Assembly (NCBI RefSeq): GCF_001468065.1
Contig: NZ_LNYZ01000002.1
Location: 62,001-126,000 of the forward strand
Direction of reading: 5' to 3'
From: Legionella steigerwaltii
GTDB lineage: Bacteria; Pseudomonadota; Gammaproteobacteria; Legionellales; Legionellaceae
Length of the DNA: 64,000 bases
Both the position numbers and the translations under genes were made by a program. The notes below the pieces were generated by a model. That model was not told the origin of the DNA and ran no database searches. It was given only the letters and a program-made list of their open reading frames with translations. Below are positions 1 to 9,382 of the stretch, one piece after another (position 1 is the stretch's first letter; every line of letters starts with the position of its first letter).

Positions 1-624
1 CAACTCTTTGACAGGAGCGAGAAACGATACAGCAAAATTACTCTTTTCTTGAATTCCAGCACTGGGTTCTTCACTCAAGAAAACAGCAAACATGCCAACA
101 ATCATCATGAAGCCCATAAAACGATAGGTAAAAGCCCACCCCAATTTCTGTGCCATAACTAAAGCCAAACCGCCTGACAACAATAACGCGATTCGATAAC
201 CCAATACGGCTAAAGAAGCCCCCATAGCATGTTCACTAATTGGTAAATATTCTGCTCTATGTGCGTCAATTGCTACATCTTGGGTGGCAGAAAAGCACGC
301 TAAAATCAAAGCCAAAAAAGCCATTAATTTAGGATATTGATCTGGAGTAAACCAAGCAATTAAGTTAAATCCGATAAGCAATAAAAATTGCATACTCAAA
401 ATCCAACTTCGTCTTTTACCCATGCTAAATAGAGAATAGCGATCTAGGATAGGTCCCCAGAAAATACGATAAGCATAAGGTAAACTAATTAAACTTAATG
501 TCCCAGTAGCAAAAACTGACATCCCGCTGTATGCAAACCATGCCTGTAAGGTACTGCTGATTAACGCCATTGGTAAGCCTGAGGAAAAACCTAAAATGAA
601 AACAATAAATAGTCGTTTATTCAT
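1..624 (-). CDS. AmpG-like MFS permease (partial, C-terminus outside window)
   Basis: The reading frame is open from a start codon at 624 down to base 1, so only the N-terminal 208 residues are present. They begin MNKRLFIVFILGFSSGLPM and show successive hydrophobic segments with the loop FWGPILDRY and an acidic-basic stretch around QDVAIDAHR, which resemble AmpG muropeptide permeases of the major facilitator superfamily. AmpG imports anhydro-muropeptides for cell-wall recycling. Family membership is well supported; the substrate is inferred because the C-terminal half is missing. The gene is read away from the window, downstream of mip and separated from it by the mip terminator, so it probably has its own promoter. 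Confidence 0.72.
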   Translation of the reverse strand, partial: MNKRLFIVFILGFSSGLPMALISSTLQAWFAYSGMSVFATGTLSLISLPYAYRIFWGPILDRYSLFSMGKRRSWILSMQFLLLIGFNLIAWFTPDQYPKLMAFLALILACFSATQDVAIDAHRAEYLPISEHAMGASLAVLGYRIALLLSGGLALVMAQKLGWAFTYRFMGFMMIVGMFAVFLSEEPSAGIQEKSNFAVSFLAPVKEL

Positions 625-660
625 TTTGTGGATCTCTCAAAGGCAAAAGAGTTTATTTCT

Positions 661-695
661 AAAGAAAACCTCACCCCTGCTTCCAAGAGTGAGGT
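661..695 (-). terminator. Rho-independent terminator of mip
   Basis: Bases 668-674 (ACCTCAC) pair with 689-695 (GTGAGGT). On the minus strand this hairpin is followed by a T-rich tract (complement of the A-rich 661-668). It lies about 30 bp beyond the mip stop codon. Confidence 0.75.
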
Positions 696-726
696 ACGAT
701 AAGGAGGGAGATTCCCTTCTCATTAA

Positions 727-1425
727 TTAGGCTTTTTTCACAGAGATCAAATGAATTTTGAAAATCAAAGTTTCATTTGGACCAATAGGACCACCTACGC
801 TACGTGGGCCATAAGCTAAGTCTGAAGGAACAAAAATTTCCCAAGTAGAGCCAGCAGGCATTAATTGTAATGCTTCAGTCCAACCGGGAATCACTTGTGA
901 TACTTGGAATGTAGCAGGCTTGCCTGTTTTCTCAGTGCTATCAAACACAGTACCATCAATTAAAGTACCAGTATATTCAACAGTTACTGTATCAGATTTA
1001 CCTGGTTTGTTTCCTGTACCTGCTTCAATAATTTTGTATTGTAAGCCACTTGGCAATACAACTACACCAGATTTTGATTTGTTAGATGATAAGAAAGCTT
1101 CGCCTTTAGCCTTGTTCTCTTCAGCTTTTTTATTGAACTCAGCGCTACGTTTTGCCATCAAATCTTTCTGAAATTTGTTCAGAACATCTTTCATTTGTTG
1201 TTCGGTCAAAATCAATTGGGCACCAGACATTCCATCTTGCATTCCTTTAGCTAATGCGTCCGGATTAATATCAATACCTTGATTTTTGAAGTTTTTTCCT
1301 AAATCAGCACCAATACTATAAGATAACTTATCTTTATCCGTAACAAGCGATGTAGCATCAGTAGCAGCCATTGCAGTAGACATTGCCAGCCCCATAATGG
1401 CCGCAGTGACCAATTTCATCTTCAT
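727..1425 (-). CDS. mip: Mip, FKBP-type peptidyl-prolyl isomerase (macrophage infectivity potentiator)
   Basis: A 232-residue exported protein. The N-terminus [20 protein letters not shown] is a signal peptide with an AMA cleavage site. It is followed by an N-terminal dimerisation domain (about 21-100), a long charged helix (about 100-135) and a C-terminal FKBP domain (about 140-232) with [18 protein letters not shown] and PSDLAYGPR. Known role: a surface prolyl isomerase that helps Legionella establish infection of macrophages and protozoa. A longer reading frame begins at 1524, but the ATG at 1425 is chosen because AAGGGGA sits just upstream and the signal peptide starts there. It is a single-gene unit with its own terminator, divergent from sdaA. 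Confidence 0.97.
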   Translation of the reverse strand: MKMKLVTAAIMGLAMSTAMAATDATSLVTDKDKLSYSIGADLGKNFKNQGIDINPDALAKGMQDGMSGAQLILTEQQMKDVLNKFQKDLMAKRSAEFNKKAEENKAKGEAFLSSNKSKSGVVVLPSGLQYKIIEAGTGNKPGKSDTVTVEYTGTLIDGTVFDSTEKTGKPATFQVSQVIPGWTEALQLMPAGSTWEIFVPSDLAYGPRSVGGPIGPNETLIFKIHLISVKKA

Positions 1426-1735
1426 AAAGAATCCCCTTGTAGTCTTTCTGTTGTACATATCTTCCCACTTTGCTATAGAAAGATACTGCATTCTAAAATG
1501 CATCATAATTCTGCCTAAATTCACATGAAATTACCAGTATTTAAATGCGATTAATTGTAATTATATTATAAAACTTATTGCTTTTTAGGTTCCTCAATGC
1601 ATCTTGGTTACATAACTGGGGAGCCGCAAAAAATGCATGTCAAACATAAAGTCAATATGTTCACTATAATTAAAATAGACAAATAATTAAGATCCCTCTA
1701 CACTTTGCACTAATTGTAACAAGAGATTAACCCAC
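1426..1735. other. Divergent intergenic region mip / sdaA
   Basis: These 310 bases contain no convincing gene. TATAAT hexamers occur on the minus strand at 1565-1570 (facing mip) and on the plus strand at 1665-1670 (facing sdaA), but neither has a good -35 box at the usual distance, so the promoters are only tentatively placed. Confidence 0.35.
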
Positions 1736-3112
1736 ATGAACATCAGTGTATTTGATTTATTTTCTATCGGAATTGGTCCTTCAAGCTCACATACTGTCGG
1801 GCCTATGCTTGCTGCTAATGCCTTTTTAAAATTGCTTGAAGAGAAACAGCTCTTAAATCAGGTACAACGAGTCAAAACGGAACTCTATGGTTCACTTGCT
1901 TTAACAGGTAAAGGCCACGGAACAGATAAAGCTATTTTAAATGGATTAGAAAACAAAGCGCCTGAGACTGTAGCTCCGGAATCCATGGTGCCGCGCATGC
2001 ATGAAATTCTTAACTCGCATGCACTCAATTTAGCAGGCAAGAAAAATATTAGCTTTAACGAATCAACCGATTTTCTTTTTTTACAAAAAGAGCTCTTGCC
2101 AAAACATTCAAATGGAATGCGGTTTTCTGCTTTTGATAACGAGAATAATTTATTAATTGATCAAGTTTATTACTCGATTGGTGGTGGTTTTATTACTACC
2201 GAAGAAGATTTTTCCAAAACTACTGAAGATACGAACCCACCTCCGTATCCATTTTCAACTGCAACTCAACTCCTGGAGTTGTGTCAGAAAAACAATTTAA
2301 GCATTGCCGAATTAATGCTTATTAATGAAAAAACATGGCGCAGCACTGAAGAAATTCATAATGGCATTTTGGCGATTGCCAAAGTTATGAATGATTGTAT
2401 TGCAAATGGCTGCAAACATGATGGTATTTTACCCGGAGGACTGAATTTAAAAAGACGTGCTCCTGATTTATATAAAAAACTCATGAATGAAAAAGGAGTC
2501 AAAAGCATTTTTGAACAATCAGATATCATGAACTGGTTAAATCTTTATGCTATGGCAGTCAATGAAGAGAATGCAGCGGGTGGGCGTATTGTTACAGCAC
2601 CAACTAATGGTGCTGCAGGCATTATTCCTGCTGTGCTTAAATATTGTCAACATGCACATGATAGAATGAGTAATGAAGACATATACACCTATTTTCTCAC
2701 TGCAGCAGCTATAGGCATACTTTATAAAAAAGGAGCTTCCATTTCTGGAGCTGAAGTAGGCTGCCAAGGTGAAGTTGGTGTTGCTTCTTCTATGGCTGCA
2801 GCAGGCCTTACAGCAGTTCTTGGCGGTACAGTAGCTCAAGTGGAGAACGCAGCAGAAATTGCAATGGAACATCATTTAGGAATGACCTGTGATCCGGTTT
2901 TGGGCCTAGTACAAATACCTTGTATTGAACGTAATGCCATGGGGTCAGTAAAAGCAGTGAATGCAACACGAATGGCTCTTATTGGCGATGGTCAACACCA
3001 AATTTCTCTAGATAAAGTTATCAAAACCATGAAACAAACTGGAATGGACATGCAAAGTATTTATAAAGAAACATCTATGGGCGGGTTAGCTGTTAATTTG
3101 CCTGAGTGCTAG
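1736..3112 (+). CDS. sdaA: L-serine dehydratase, single-chain [4Fe-4S] type
   Basis: This 458-residue enzyme converts L-serine to pyruvate and ammonia. The N-terminal beta domain opens with [20 protein letters not shown]. The C-terminal catalytic domain carries the cluster ligands Cys343 (EVGCQGEVG), Cys385 (MTCDP) and Cys396 (IPCIER). The protein ends in cysteine (NLPEC, Cys458). In the L. pneumophila enzyme structure this terminal cysteine occupies the active site and ligates the cluster iron (tail-in-mouth); length and spacing match here. Serine is a major carbon source for Legionella, which fits a catabolic role. It is monocistronic, starting after a 310-bp divergent region shared with mip. 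Confidence 0.96.
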   Translation: MNISVFDLFSIGIGPSSSHTVGPMLAANAFLKLLEEKQLLNQVQRVKTELYGSLALTGKGHGTDKAILNGLENKAPETVAPESMVPRMHEILNSHALNLAGKKNISFNESTDFLFLQKELLPKHSNGMRFSAFDNENNLLIDQVYYSIGGGFITTEEDFSKTTEDTNPPPYPFSTATQLLELCQKNNLSIAELMLINEKTWRSTEEIHNGILAIAKVMNDCIANGCKHDGILPGGLNLKRRAPDLYKKLMNEKGVKSIFEQSDIMNWLNLYAMAVNEENAAGGRIVTAPTNGAAGIIPAVLKYCQHAHDRMSNEDIYTYFLTAAAIGILYKKGASISGAEVGCQGEVGVASSMAAAGLTAVLGGTVAQVENAAEIAMEHHLGMTCDPVLGLVQIPCIERNAMGSVKAVNATRMALIGDGQHQISLDKVIKTMKQTGMDMQSIYKETSMGGLAVNLPEC

Positions 3113-3202
3113 GAGCAGTGTAATCATCTTTTTTGACTTTTTGCAGTATCAATTCTTCTGAACCAAATAAACGATGCCGTAACCTCATCAAATAATTGAA
3201 GC

Positions 3203-3226
3203 CCCTCCTCTAAAACTAGAGGAGGG
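3203..3226. repeat. Perfect 10-bp stem hairpin downstream of sdaA
   Basis: CCCTCCTCTA (3203-3212) and TAGAGGAGGG (3217-3226) pair fully around an AAAC loop. There is no clear T-run on either side, so it may be a REP-like element or a weak terminator for sdaA, whose stop codon is about 90 bp upstream. The rest of 3113-3439 holds no gene. Confidence 0.5.
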
Positions 3227-3377
3227 CATCTCACTTACAATCCCCCAAATTTTTCCATCTTTTTATCGACTCTCATATTTCTATACTGATTATCTCCAGT
3301 TCGATCTTTAACAAAAATTGAAATAATTTCCAATGAATGAGACAAAATATATTTTTTATTTTCAATCTGAATAATAC

Positions 3378-3405
3378 TTGAATTTTATGTTTTATCATGT
3401 ACTAT
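3378..3405 (+). promoter_or_regulatory. Candidate sigma-70 promoter of the 3440 small gene
   Basis: TTGAAT at 3378-3383 and TACTAT at 3400-3405 are separated by 16 bp, about 35 bp before the start codon of the small gene at 3440. Confidence 0.45.
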
Positions 3406-3439
3406 AGCGCCTCTTTTTAAACCAGAGGTAATAATAATA

Positions 3440-3700
3440 ATGAAAGTTAAAGCATACGAGTGGATGAGTGAAAATGGTGAACTTAATCTTGCTTCAAAAT
3501 CTCAAAAAGAATTAGCACAAAATCCTAAATCACAAGAAGTTCTCTCTCAATATCGCTTCTTCAAAGAAAATGGTTTCGCAATTGACGCACAAAAAATTAG
3601 AAAAAACGTGAATCATGCTATGGAAATTGCATATGAGCGAGATGCTGGATTCGGCCCAAGCGAGCACTTGGACCATGCAAACAACACGCTTGGTTTCTAA
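3440..3700 (+). CDS. Hypothetical 86-residue protein
   Basis: I do not recognise this protein. It is small and soluble, with no signal peptide or membrane segment; the sequence is rich in K, E and N and ends in HANNTLGF. It is likely real: an AGAGGT ribosome site precedes the ATG, a plausible promoter lies at 3378-3405, and codon use matches the neighbours. It stands alone between sdaA and the convergent accA-tilS operon. A role as a small regulatory or secreted protein cannot be judged from the sequence. Confidence 0.7.
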   Translation: MKVKAYEWMSENGELNLASKSQKELAQNPKSQEVLSQYRFFKENGFAIDAQKIRKNVNHAMEIAYERDAGFGPSEHLDHANNTLGF

Positions 3701-3730
3701 TAAGTTTAGTAAAGACTTAAAAATTCGGTG

Positions 3731-3763
3731 AAAAATCCCTTCTCCCACTCGTGGGAGAAGGGA
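3731..3763 (-). terminator. Strong terminator hairpin after tilS (REP-like palindrome)
   Basis: A 12-bp perfect stem (3737-3748 with 3751-3762) is followed on the minus strand by ATTTTT (complement of 3731-3736), about 57 bp past the tilS stop. The C/T-rich arms, and the similar ACCTTCTCCCAAGGA stretch at 3797-3811, suggest it derives from an intergenic palindromic repeat. It may also stop transcripts of the small gene at 3440. Confidence 0.7.
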
Positions 3764-3819
3764 GCATGAGCAACAATCAATTACCCTCATCCGCACCTTC
3801 TCCCAAGGAAGCAGGTAAA

Positions 3820-5178
3820 TTAAAAACTATTTACAAAAATCCATGCATCTGCACATTCTGCAGAAAAGAATACATCGCTCATTGCATAACCAACTGCTGC
3901 TGCAAGCGTATCATTAAAATAAATCAAAGGAATTCGTTCTCTTAACCAAGGCGGAATGCCCCACTCTTGAAATAATTTTTTTAAACGCTTGGTTTGCCCA
4001 TGCCAGCAAAATACCTCCCCCCCTTGCCTAAATCGGACAAATATTTTCGCATTTGGAGGAACAACTAGGCCTTGATTGCATTTTTTTGCCAGTAGATTAA
4101 TCCCTGCATCAACGATTGTTAGAGGCAAAGGAAATACTGACCATTCAACGCAAGAAGGTAATTTATTAGAATTTTTTCTGTCTAAATATAAATGCTTTTG
4201 ATAACGACGCACAATGACTTCTGCCCAACTCACCTCAGGAATCGCATCCGATCTTGCAAAGATCATTTCATCAATCAAACGTCCAAAAGTAACTGTTGAA
4301 GGCAATTGCACTCGATTATTTTTCAACCAAACCCTGAGCACATTTGCGATACGATCACGGCTAAGTTCTTTTAGTGGTGTTATCAATAAAAAATTGTTTG
4401 ATAGTACATCTGAATTTTCTTCCAATGGGGTAGACTTCTTTCCAAACTCTACTGCGGAGGGAAGAGATCTAGCATCTTGTGCTGCAAGCATGTCCAAATT
4501 TCTTTTGGCCTGCTGGCAATGAAGTGCCGTTCTAGCAATATTACCCACAACTCCAGGCCATTTCTTTTGCAACGAAGGTATTATTTGCTTGCGTAGGTAA
4601 TTACGTGAATAATTGACATCCTGATTACTCTCATCTTCAATCCAACTTAACTGATGCAAAACAGCATAATGTTCCAGTTGCTCACGAGAATGACTTAAAA
4701 AAGGTCGAGCCATTCCTCCTAATCCGAATTGACCCAAATCAGACATCGCAGCCAAACCATCTACTCCCGCACCACGAAATAGTTGCAAAAGTACTGTTTC
4801 CGCTTGATCATCCAAATGATGCCCTAGAATTAAGCAATTTTGTTCGGTCATCAAAGAAGAAAAAACAGCATAACGAGCAATGCGCGCTCCCTCTTCAATA
4901 TTGGCAGAACGATCAAATTGCACCGATTGGGTTATAAAAGGAATAGCTAAATTGTCGCAAAACTGCTGGCAGTGTGTTTGCCAAAGAGATGCACGCACAC
5001 TAATCCCATGATTAACATGCACTGCGACTAATTTAGCGAGCAAGGTCGGGTGGGAAGCAAGAACATGCAAAAGCACTGTTGAATCAAGCCCACCACTAAA
5101 CCCTACAATTAATTTATTAAAATGACTTAAGCGAGAAAACCACTCGGTACTCAATAGACCACTTTCCAAACTAATCAC
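3820..5178 (-). CDS. tilS: tRNA(Ile)-lysidine synthase
   Basis: This 452-residue enzyme attaches lysine to C34 of tRNA-Ile(CAU), changing both decoding and charging to isoleucine. The ATP-pyrophosphatase PP-loop is SGGLDS at residues 28-33, followed by [10 protein letters not shown] and [21 protein letters not shown], all typical of TilS. The C-terminal third matches the tRNA-recognition region of long TilS proteins in length (substrate-binding and TilS_C domains), ending near [15 protein letters not shown]. Its start overlaps the end of accA by 8 bp, so the two are translated as one operon; the accA-tilS neighbourhood is common in gammaproteobacteria. The operon ends at the hairpin at 3731-3763. 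Confidence 0.95.
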   Translation of the reverse strand: MISLESGLLSTEWFSRLSHFNKLIVGFSGGLDSTVLLHVLASHPTLLAKLVAVHVNHGISVRASLWQTHCQQFCDNLAIPFITQSVQFDRSANIEEGARIARYAVFSSLMTEQNCLILGHHLDDQAETVLLQLFRGAGVDGLAAMSDLGQFGLGGMARPFLSHSREQLEHYAVLHQLSWIEDESNQDVNYSRNYLRKQIIPSLQKKWPGVVGNIARTALHCQQAKRNLDMLAAQDARSLPSAVEFGKKSTPLEENSDVLSNNFLLITPLKELSRDRIANVLRVWLKNNRVQLPSTVTFGRLIDEMIFARSDAIPEVSWAEVIVRRYQKHLYLDRKNSNKLPSCVEWSVFPLPLTIVDAGINLLAKKCNQGLVVPPNAKIFVRFRQGGEVFCWHGQTKRLKKLFQEWGIPPWLRERIPLIYFNDTLAAAVGYAMSDVFFSAECADAWIFVNSF

Positions 5179-6124
5179 TTGCTCCCATAGCCATAAATTT
5201 TTGGTATCTGTTTTCGACCAGTTGGTCCAAAGGCAACTTCTTTAAAGTGTGTAATTCGTTAAGCAATATATCTTTTAAACGTGCAGCCATTTCATCGACA
5301 TTACGATGTGCCCCACCCAATGGTTCAGGCACTACCATATCAATTAACTTATTTTCCAAAATCTTATCTGCCGTGATTCTCATCGCTCGAGCAGCTTCGC
5401 TCGCTTTAGATGCATCTTTCCAAAGGATCGAAGCACAGCCTTCAGGGGAAATTACTGAATAAATGCCGAACTGCAGCATTAACACGCGGTCACCGACACC
5501 AATTGCCAATGCACCTCCTGAACCTGCCTCTCCTGTTACCACACAAATAATTGGAGTTCTGAGGTTTGACATCACAAAAAGATTTCGCGCAATTGCTTCA
5601 GATTGATTGCGTTCTTCGGCACCGATTCCCGGATATGCTCCTGCAGTATCAATAAAAGTAAAAATAGGTAATTTGAATTTTTCAGCCATTTTCATCAAAC
5701 GCAGCGCTTTTCGATACTCTTCTGGACGAGCCATACCAAAATTACGATATACCTTTTCTTTAGTACGTTTACCTTTTTGATGGCCAAGCACCATTACTGG
5801 CTGACCATTTAAACGTGCCAAACCACCAATAATTGCAGGTGCTGAAGAACAGCTCCTGTCTCCATGTAACTCCTGAAAATCAGTAAAAATACGCTCAATA
5901 TAATCTGTAGTCTGTGGCCTCAGTGGATGCCTTGCCATTTGTGCTATTTGCCAAGGCTCCAAGTTCGAGAAAACTTGTGCTGTTAAATCAGAGCATTTTG
6001 CTTGAAGTCGTGCTATTTCATCACTTAAATTCACTTCATTATCATGACCTAACATGCGAAGTGCTTCGATTTTTTGATTCAACTCTTCGATAGGTTGCTC
6101 AAAATCCAAAAATTGTCGGCTCAT
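5171..6124 (-). CDS. accA: Acetyl-CoA carboxylase carboxyltransferase subunit alpha
   Basis: A 317-residue subunit which, with AccD, transfers the carboxyl group from biotin-BCCP to acetyl-CoA, giving malonyl-CoA for fatty acid synthesis. Diagnostic segments are [64 protein letters not shown] and [17 protein letters not shown]. The length is that of the family. It heads the accA-tilS operon. The biotin ligase gene birA lies close by (6955-7941) on the other strand, which ties this block to the same pathway. Confidence 0.97.
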   Translation of the reverse strand: MSRQFLDFEQPIEELNQKIEALRMLGHDNEVNLSDEIARLQAKCSDLTAQVFSNLEPWQIAQMARHPLRPQTTDYIERIFTDFQELHGDRSCSSAPAIIGGLARLNGQPVMVLGHQKGKRTKEKVYRNFGMARPEEYRKALRLMKMAEKFKLPIFTFIDTAGAYPGIGAEERNQSEAIARNLFVMSNLRTPIICVVTGEAGSGGALAIGVGDRVLMLQFGIYSVISPEGCASILWKDASKASEAARAMRITADKILENKLIDMVVPEPLGGAHRNVDEMAARLKDILLNELHTLKKLPLDQLVENRYQKFMAMGASD

Positions 6125-6206
6125 TGAATACTACTCTTTGGTGAATTAAATATCATGGTATATGATAACCTTAACCGACAATTGATGCCAGATTCAAACA
6201 AAGTAT

Positions 6207-6944
6207 ATGATCATTACAGGATTCAACCCTTTAAATACACAAAACTGCGTCTTAAATGAGGCTCGAATTGATCTTTGGCAATTTTCTTTAGTGCATGAAT
6301 TAAACAATGCATACGAATTATTAAATCACGAAGAACAAGCACGTGCAGAACGATTCTATTTCAGTAGACATAAACGCCGTTTCTCTACTGCCAGAGCCAC
6401 TTTGAGAATTATCTTGGCAAGTTATCTAAATATTCCCCCTGAACAGCTGGAATTTACTTATAATGCTCATGGAAAGCCAGAGGTTATTAATACGTCAAAA
6501 TTGCAATTTAATATAAGCCACACGGGCGACTTAGCACTGCTTGCAGTGGGAAAAGGCTTTCCTTTAGGCGTAGATATAGAAAAATACTCCGCTCGTCCTT
6601 ATGAAGGAATTGCCAAAAGTTTATTTTCCGATCAAGAGTATGAAGAATTTATTAAAGTACCTCTAGCTCTAAAACCTGCTGTTTTTTTTCATGTGTGGGC
6701 GCAAAAGGAAGCATTTATTAAAGCTTGTGGTTTAGGCCTTTCTTACCCAACCAAACATTTTAGCGTGCCCATATCCATACCAACGAAACAGTTGGTGAAT
6801 GATCCATTACATAATATGACTTGGCAATTGCGCTCTTTTATGCCAGAAGTAGCCTGTAGCGGCGCTTTATGCCATCACCCCACGGTAAGAGAAATTAGAC
6901 ATGGATTGATTCATCTGCAACAAAATTCCAGCTTAATTTTTTAG
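6207..6944 (+). CDS. 4'-phosphopantetheinyl transferase, Sfp/EntD-like
   Basis: This 245-residue enzyme would transfer phosphopantetheine from CoA to a serine of carrier proteins. The Mg-binding motif LGVDIEKYS and the second motif FFHVWAQKEAFIKACGLGLSYP define the family, and FNISHTGDLALLAV supplies the conserved SH. The size fits the larger Sfp group rather than AcpS. It lies 10 bp upstream of birA, so the two cofactor-attaching enzymes are probably co-transcribed. Which carrier protein it modifies (fatty acid, polyketide or siderophore) cannot be told. No strong ribosome site precedes the ATG. Confidence 0.9.
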   Translation: MIITGFNPLNTQNCVLNEARIDLWQFSLVHELNNAYELLNHEEQARAERFYFSRHKRRFSTARATLRIILASYLNIPPEQLEFTYNAHGKPEVINTSKLQFNISHTGDLALLAVGKGFPLGVDIEKYSARPYEGIAKSLFSDQEYEEFIKVPLALKPAVFFHVWAQKEAFIKACGLGLSYPTKHFSVPISIPTKQLVNDPLHNMTWQLRSFMPEVACSGALCHHPTVREIRHGLIHLQQNSSLIF

Positions 6945-6954
6945 GTTTCTAGCA

Positions 6955-7941
6955 ATGCACTTTACCCCTTCACAACTCAGATTATTACAATTACTCGGCG
7001 ATGGAAAATGCCATAGTGGCTCCGAATTGGGGGCGACCCTAGGTATTACACGTTCAGCGATATGGAAACAAATTAATCATTTAATTGAATCAGGAATCCC
7101 TATAAAACGTATAAGACACCAAGGGTACCAGCTCCCTAACCAATTGATATTATTAAATAAACATAAAATTATCGAACATCTTGCGGCAGAAAACCAAACA
7201 ACTCCTTTCAAGTTACATCTATTGACTACCATTGATTCAACAAATCGCTATCTTAAAGATTTACCTCTCTCAAATTCCGTTGATATTTGTTGTTCCGAAA
7301 TACAAACACAGGGTAGAGGCCGGTTTGGAAGGCATTGGCATTCACCCTTTGGGGAAAATATATATTGTTCGAGTCGTTGGAATCTCAACTATGATTTCGC
7401 CAAGCTTTCAGGATTAAGCTTAGTGACCAGTTTGGCCATTGTAGCAACATTAAATGAATTAGACATATCATCCAATATCAAAATTAAATGGCCCAATGAT
7501 ATTTTATGGGCTAACAAAAAATTATGTGGGAGTTTGATTGAAATATTGGCTGAATCGAACGGCAATGTTCAAGTCATTATAGGTATTGGCTTAAACGTCA
7601 ATACGGATACTCAAAACAATCCTCTTCCAGATAAACCTTGGTGCTCCTTATATGAAATAACCCAGAGCCATTTCGATCGTAATTTCCTTATTGCAAAACT
7701 GATTGCTCACTTAGAACATTATTTAATCAAATTTATTCATTATGACCTTATTTCCTTTATGGATGAATGGAGTAAATCGGATTATTTATTTGGAAAAAAC
7801 ATTAAAGTTACCCAATCTTCAAATACCTTATCTGGACTTGCATGCGGAATTAATGAGTTGGGACAATTAATATTACAGGATGAATTAGGTATAAGGCACT
7901 TTCTCTCTTCGGGAGATACTTCGCTTCACGAAAAATTATAA
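6955..7941 (+). CDS. birA: Biotin-[acetyl-CoA-carboxylase] ligase / biotin operon repressor
   Basis: A 328-residue bifunctional BirA. The N-terminal winged helix-turn-helix (about 5-65, GATLGITRSAIWKQINHLIESG) would bind the biotin operon. The central ligase domain has STNRYLKD, the biotinyl-AMP loop QTQGRGRFGRHWHSPFGENIY and KWPNDILWANKKLCGSLIE. The short C-terminal SH3-like domain is at about 275-328. It biotinylates the BCCP subunit of acetyl-CoA carboxylase, whose alpha subunit is encoded nearby. It is probably co-transcribed with the phosphopantetheinyl transferase 10 bp upstream. Confidence 0.95.
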   Translation: MHFTPSQLRLLQLLGDGKCHSGSELGATLGITRSAIWKQINHLIESGIPIKRIRHQGYQLPNQLILLNKHKIIEHLAAENQTTPFKLHLLTTIDSTNRYLKDLPLSNSVDICCSEIQTQGRGRFGRHWHSPFGENIYCSSRWNLNYDFAKLSGLSLVTSLAIVATLNELDISSNIKIKWPNDILWANKKLCGSLIEILAESNGNVQVIIGIGLNVNTDTQNNPLPDKPWCSLYEITQSHFDRNFLIAKLIAHLEHYLIKFIHYDLISFMDEWSKSDYLFGKNIKVTQSSNTLSGLACGINELGQLILQDELGIRHFLSSGDTSLHEKL

Positions 7942-7969
7942 ATCACAATTGAGGGAAACTAAATTTGTC

Positions 7970-7991
7970 CCGAGCATTTTTAAGTGCTCGG
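7970..7991. terminator. Hairpin between convergent birA and csrA
   Basis: CCGAGCA (7970-7976) pairs with TGCTCGG (7985-7991). It lies between the two convergent stop codons and could serve either gene. It lacks a clean T-run, so the terminator call is moderate. Confidence 0.45.
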
Positions 7992-8018
7992 AACCGGATG
8001 AGCTGCGTGGAAATCGAT

Positions 8019-8213
8019 TTATACTGATTCTTCAGACTCGTCTGATTGTTTTTCTTGTTGTATGCGTAAATAAATTTCTTCGCGATGGACAGATACGTCT
8101 TTAGGTGCATTAATACCGAGACGAACTTGGTTACCTTTTACACCTAGCACGGTGATATTAACATCATCACCTATGATTAAGGTTTCACCGATACGCCGAG
8201 TTAAAATTAACAT
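8019..8213 (-). CDS. csrA: Carbon storage regulator CsrA
   Basis: A 64-residue RNA-binding dimer beginning [18 protein letters not shown] and containing [24 protein letters not shown], the canonical CsrA fold with the RNA-contacting L4 and R44 regions intact. In Legionella the chromosomal CsrA represses transmissive-phase traits and many effector mRNAs during replication. The frame extends upstream to 8288, but the ATG at 8213 is chosen because AGGGAGA precedes it and the conserved N-terminus starts there. The 3' neighbour birA is convergent. Confidence 0.97.
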   Translation of the reverse strand: MLILTRRIGETLIIGDDVNITVLGVKGNQVRLGINAPKDVSVHREEIYLRIQQEKQSDESEESV

Positions 8214-8525
8214 AAAAATCTCCCTAACAAAGCAGCTACCTATTCCTCCACAGAACGCTATCCATGGTATTCCTGATAGCCAAAACAACGACTAAAACAA
8301 ATTTATATTTGTTATTCGAATTTAATTTTACACTGTGATTATTAACAGAGTATTAAGAAAACAATTAATTTCCTCTTTTCGCTTGAAAAAATCAGTTTTA
8401 ACTAAATAGAGTTAAGAGGTAAGTGTTGTAGGATACATTATCTATAAATTTTTCCTTTATCACCAGTCGCAAATTTCCTCAATTTAAGGATATACTTACA
8501 AACCCTCTTAAACTGGAATTTTTGC

Positions 8526-9344
8526 ATGTCCTTGAAGGCCATGTACAACGATATTGCTGAAAACTATGCTATGGCCAATCGTTTTGGTGCGATTAGCCAG
8601 AGTCATCAAGTAGCCATTGAACAAATGAAGCGTTTTTATTTGGGCATGAAGCCCCATTATAAAGTTCTTGATTTGGGCGTTGGTGATGGTGCATTTCTAA
8701 AAGAACTGCAGCAAATAATGCCACAAGCAGAATTTACAGGCATTGATGTTTCTTCTGAAATGTTAAAACGAGCTCGTGAAACGTTACCAGTGATTACTAT
8801 AGAAGGCAGTGCTGCACAAGCCGATAAGTTCTTACCGCCCCATAGCCAAGATTTAATCCTGGCGCACTTTATTAATGCCTATATCCCCATTAAAGTTTTA
8901 TTCAATGAGGCTAAATTACTGACCCGCGCAAATGGCCACTTTTCAATGATTACCACAACCTATGATTCATTCCCGGTAGCGCAACAGCGCCTCGCTGAAT
9001 TTATTACTGAAGACTCCATCTTAAGCAGTGTCGTTGGCCATTATTATAAATCAATTGTAAAAAATACCACGGTTGCTGCAAATAACAATGAATTGATGCA
9101 GGCTTTCCAACAACATCAATTCGAAGTCATTGCGCATCAGCGTTTGGAAATCCCTATAACTCTGAATACTATTGACGAATTGGCTCTTTTTGGAATTGAA
9201 GGCACCTGGTTTCTCAATACTTTATCCATTAGGATGCTACCAAAAATATTTTTAATTCAAAGACTTAAGCGACTTTTTAGCAAAATATTTACTTTCCCCT
9301 ATCATGATACACATATAATTGATGTCGTTCTTGCCAGAAAATGA
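8526..9344 (+). CDS. Class I SAM-dependent methyltransferase
   Basis: A 272-residue protein with a Rossmann-type SAM-binding motif VLDLGVGDGAFLKELQ (motif I, about 46-60) and FTGIDVSSEMLKRARETLP (about 74-92), followed by the post-motif QDLILAHFINAYIP. The overall pattern is of UbiE/Tam-like small-molecule or lipid methyltransferases. The substrate is unknown. A second in-frame ATG lies at 8541, so the exact start is uncertain. It sits 38 bp upstream of the POT transporter on the same strand, a possible two-gene unit. Confidence 0.85.
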   Translation: MSLKAMYNDIAENYAMANRFGAISQSHQVAIEQMKRFYLGMKPHYKVLDLGVGDGAFLKELQQIMPQAEFTGIDVSSEMLKRARETLPVITIEGSAAQADKFLPPHSQDLILAHFINAYIPIKVLFNEAKLLTRANGHFSMITTTYDSFPVAQQRLAEFITEDSILSSVVGHYYKSIVKNTTVAANNNELMQAFQQHQFEVIAHQRLEIPITLNTIDELALFGIEGTWFLNTLSIRMLPKIFLIQRLKRLFSKIFTFPYHDTHIIDVVLARK

Positions 9345-9382
9345 TAATCTGATAATTATCTTTAGGTGATGAGGTGGGAAAA

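Noticed and set aside
1565-1670. Firm promoters for mip and sdaA
   Set aside because: TATAAT hexamers are present but no -35 boxes at 16-18 bp; in AT-rich DNA this is weak evidence, so it is noted only in the intergenic entry.
8214-8288. N-terminal extension of CsrA
   Set aside because: The extra residues are not CsrA-like and the internal ATG has the ribosome site AGGGAGA.
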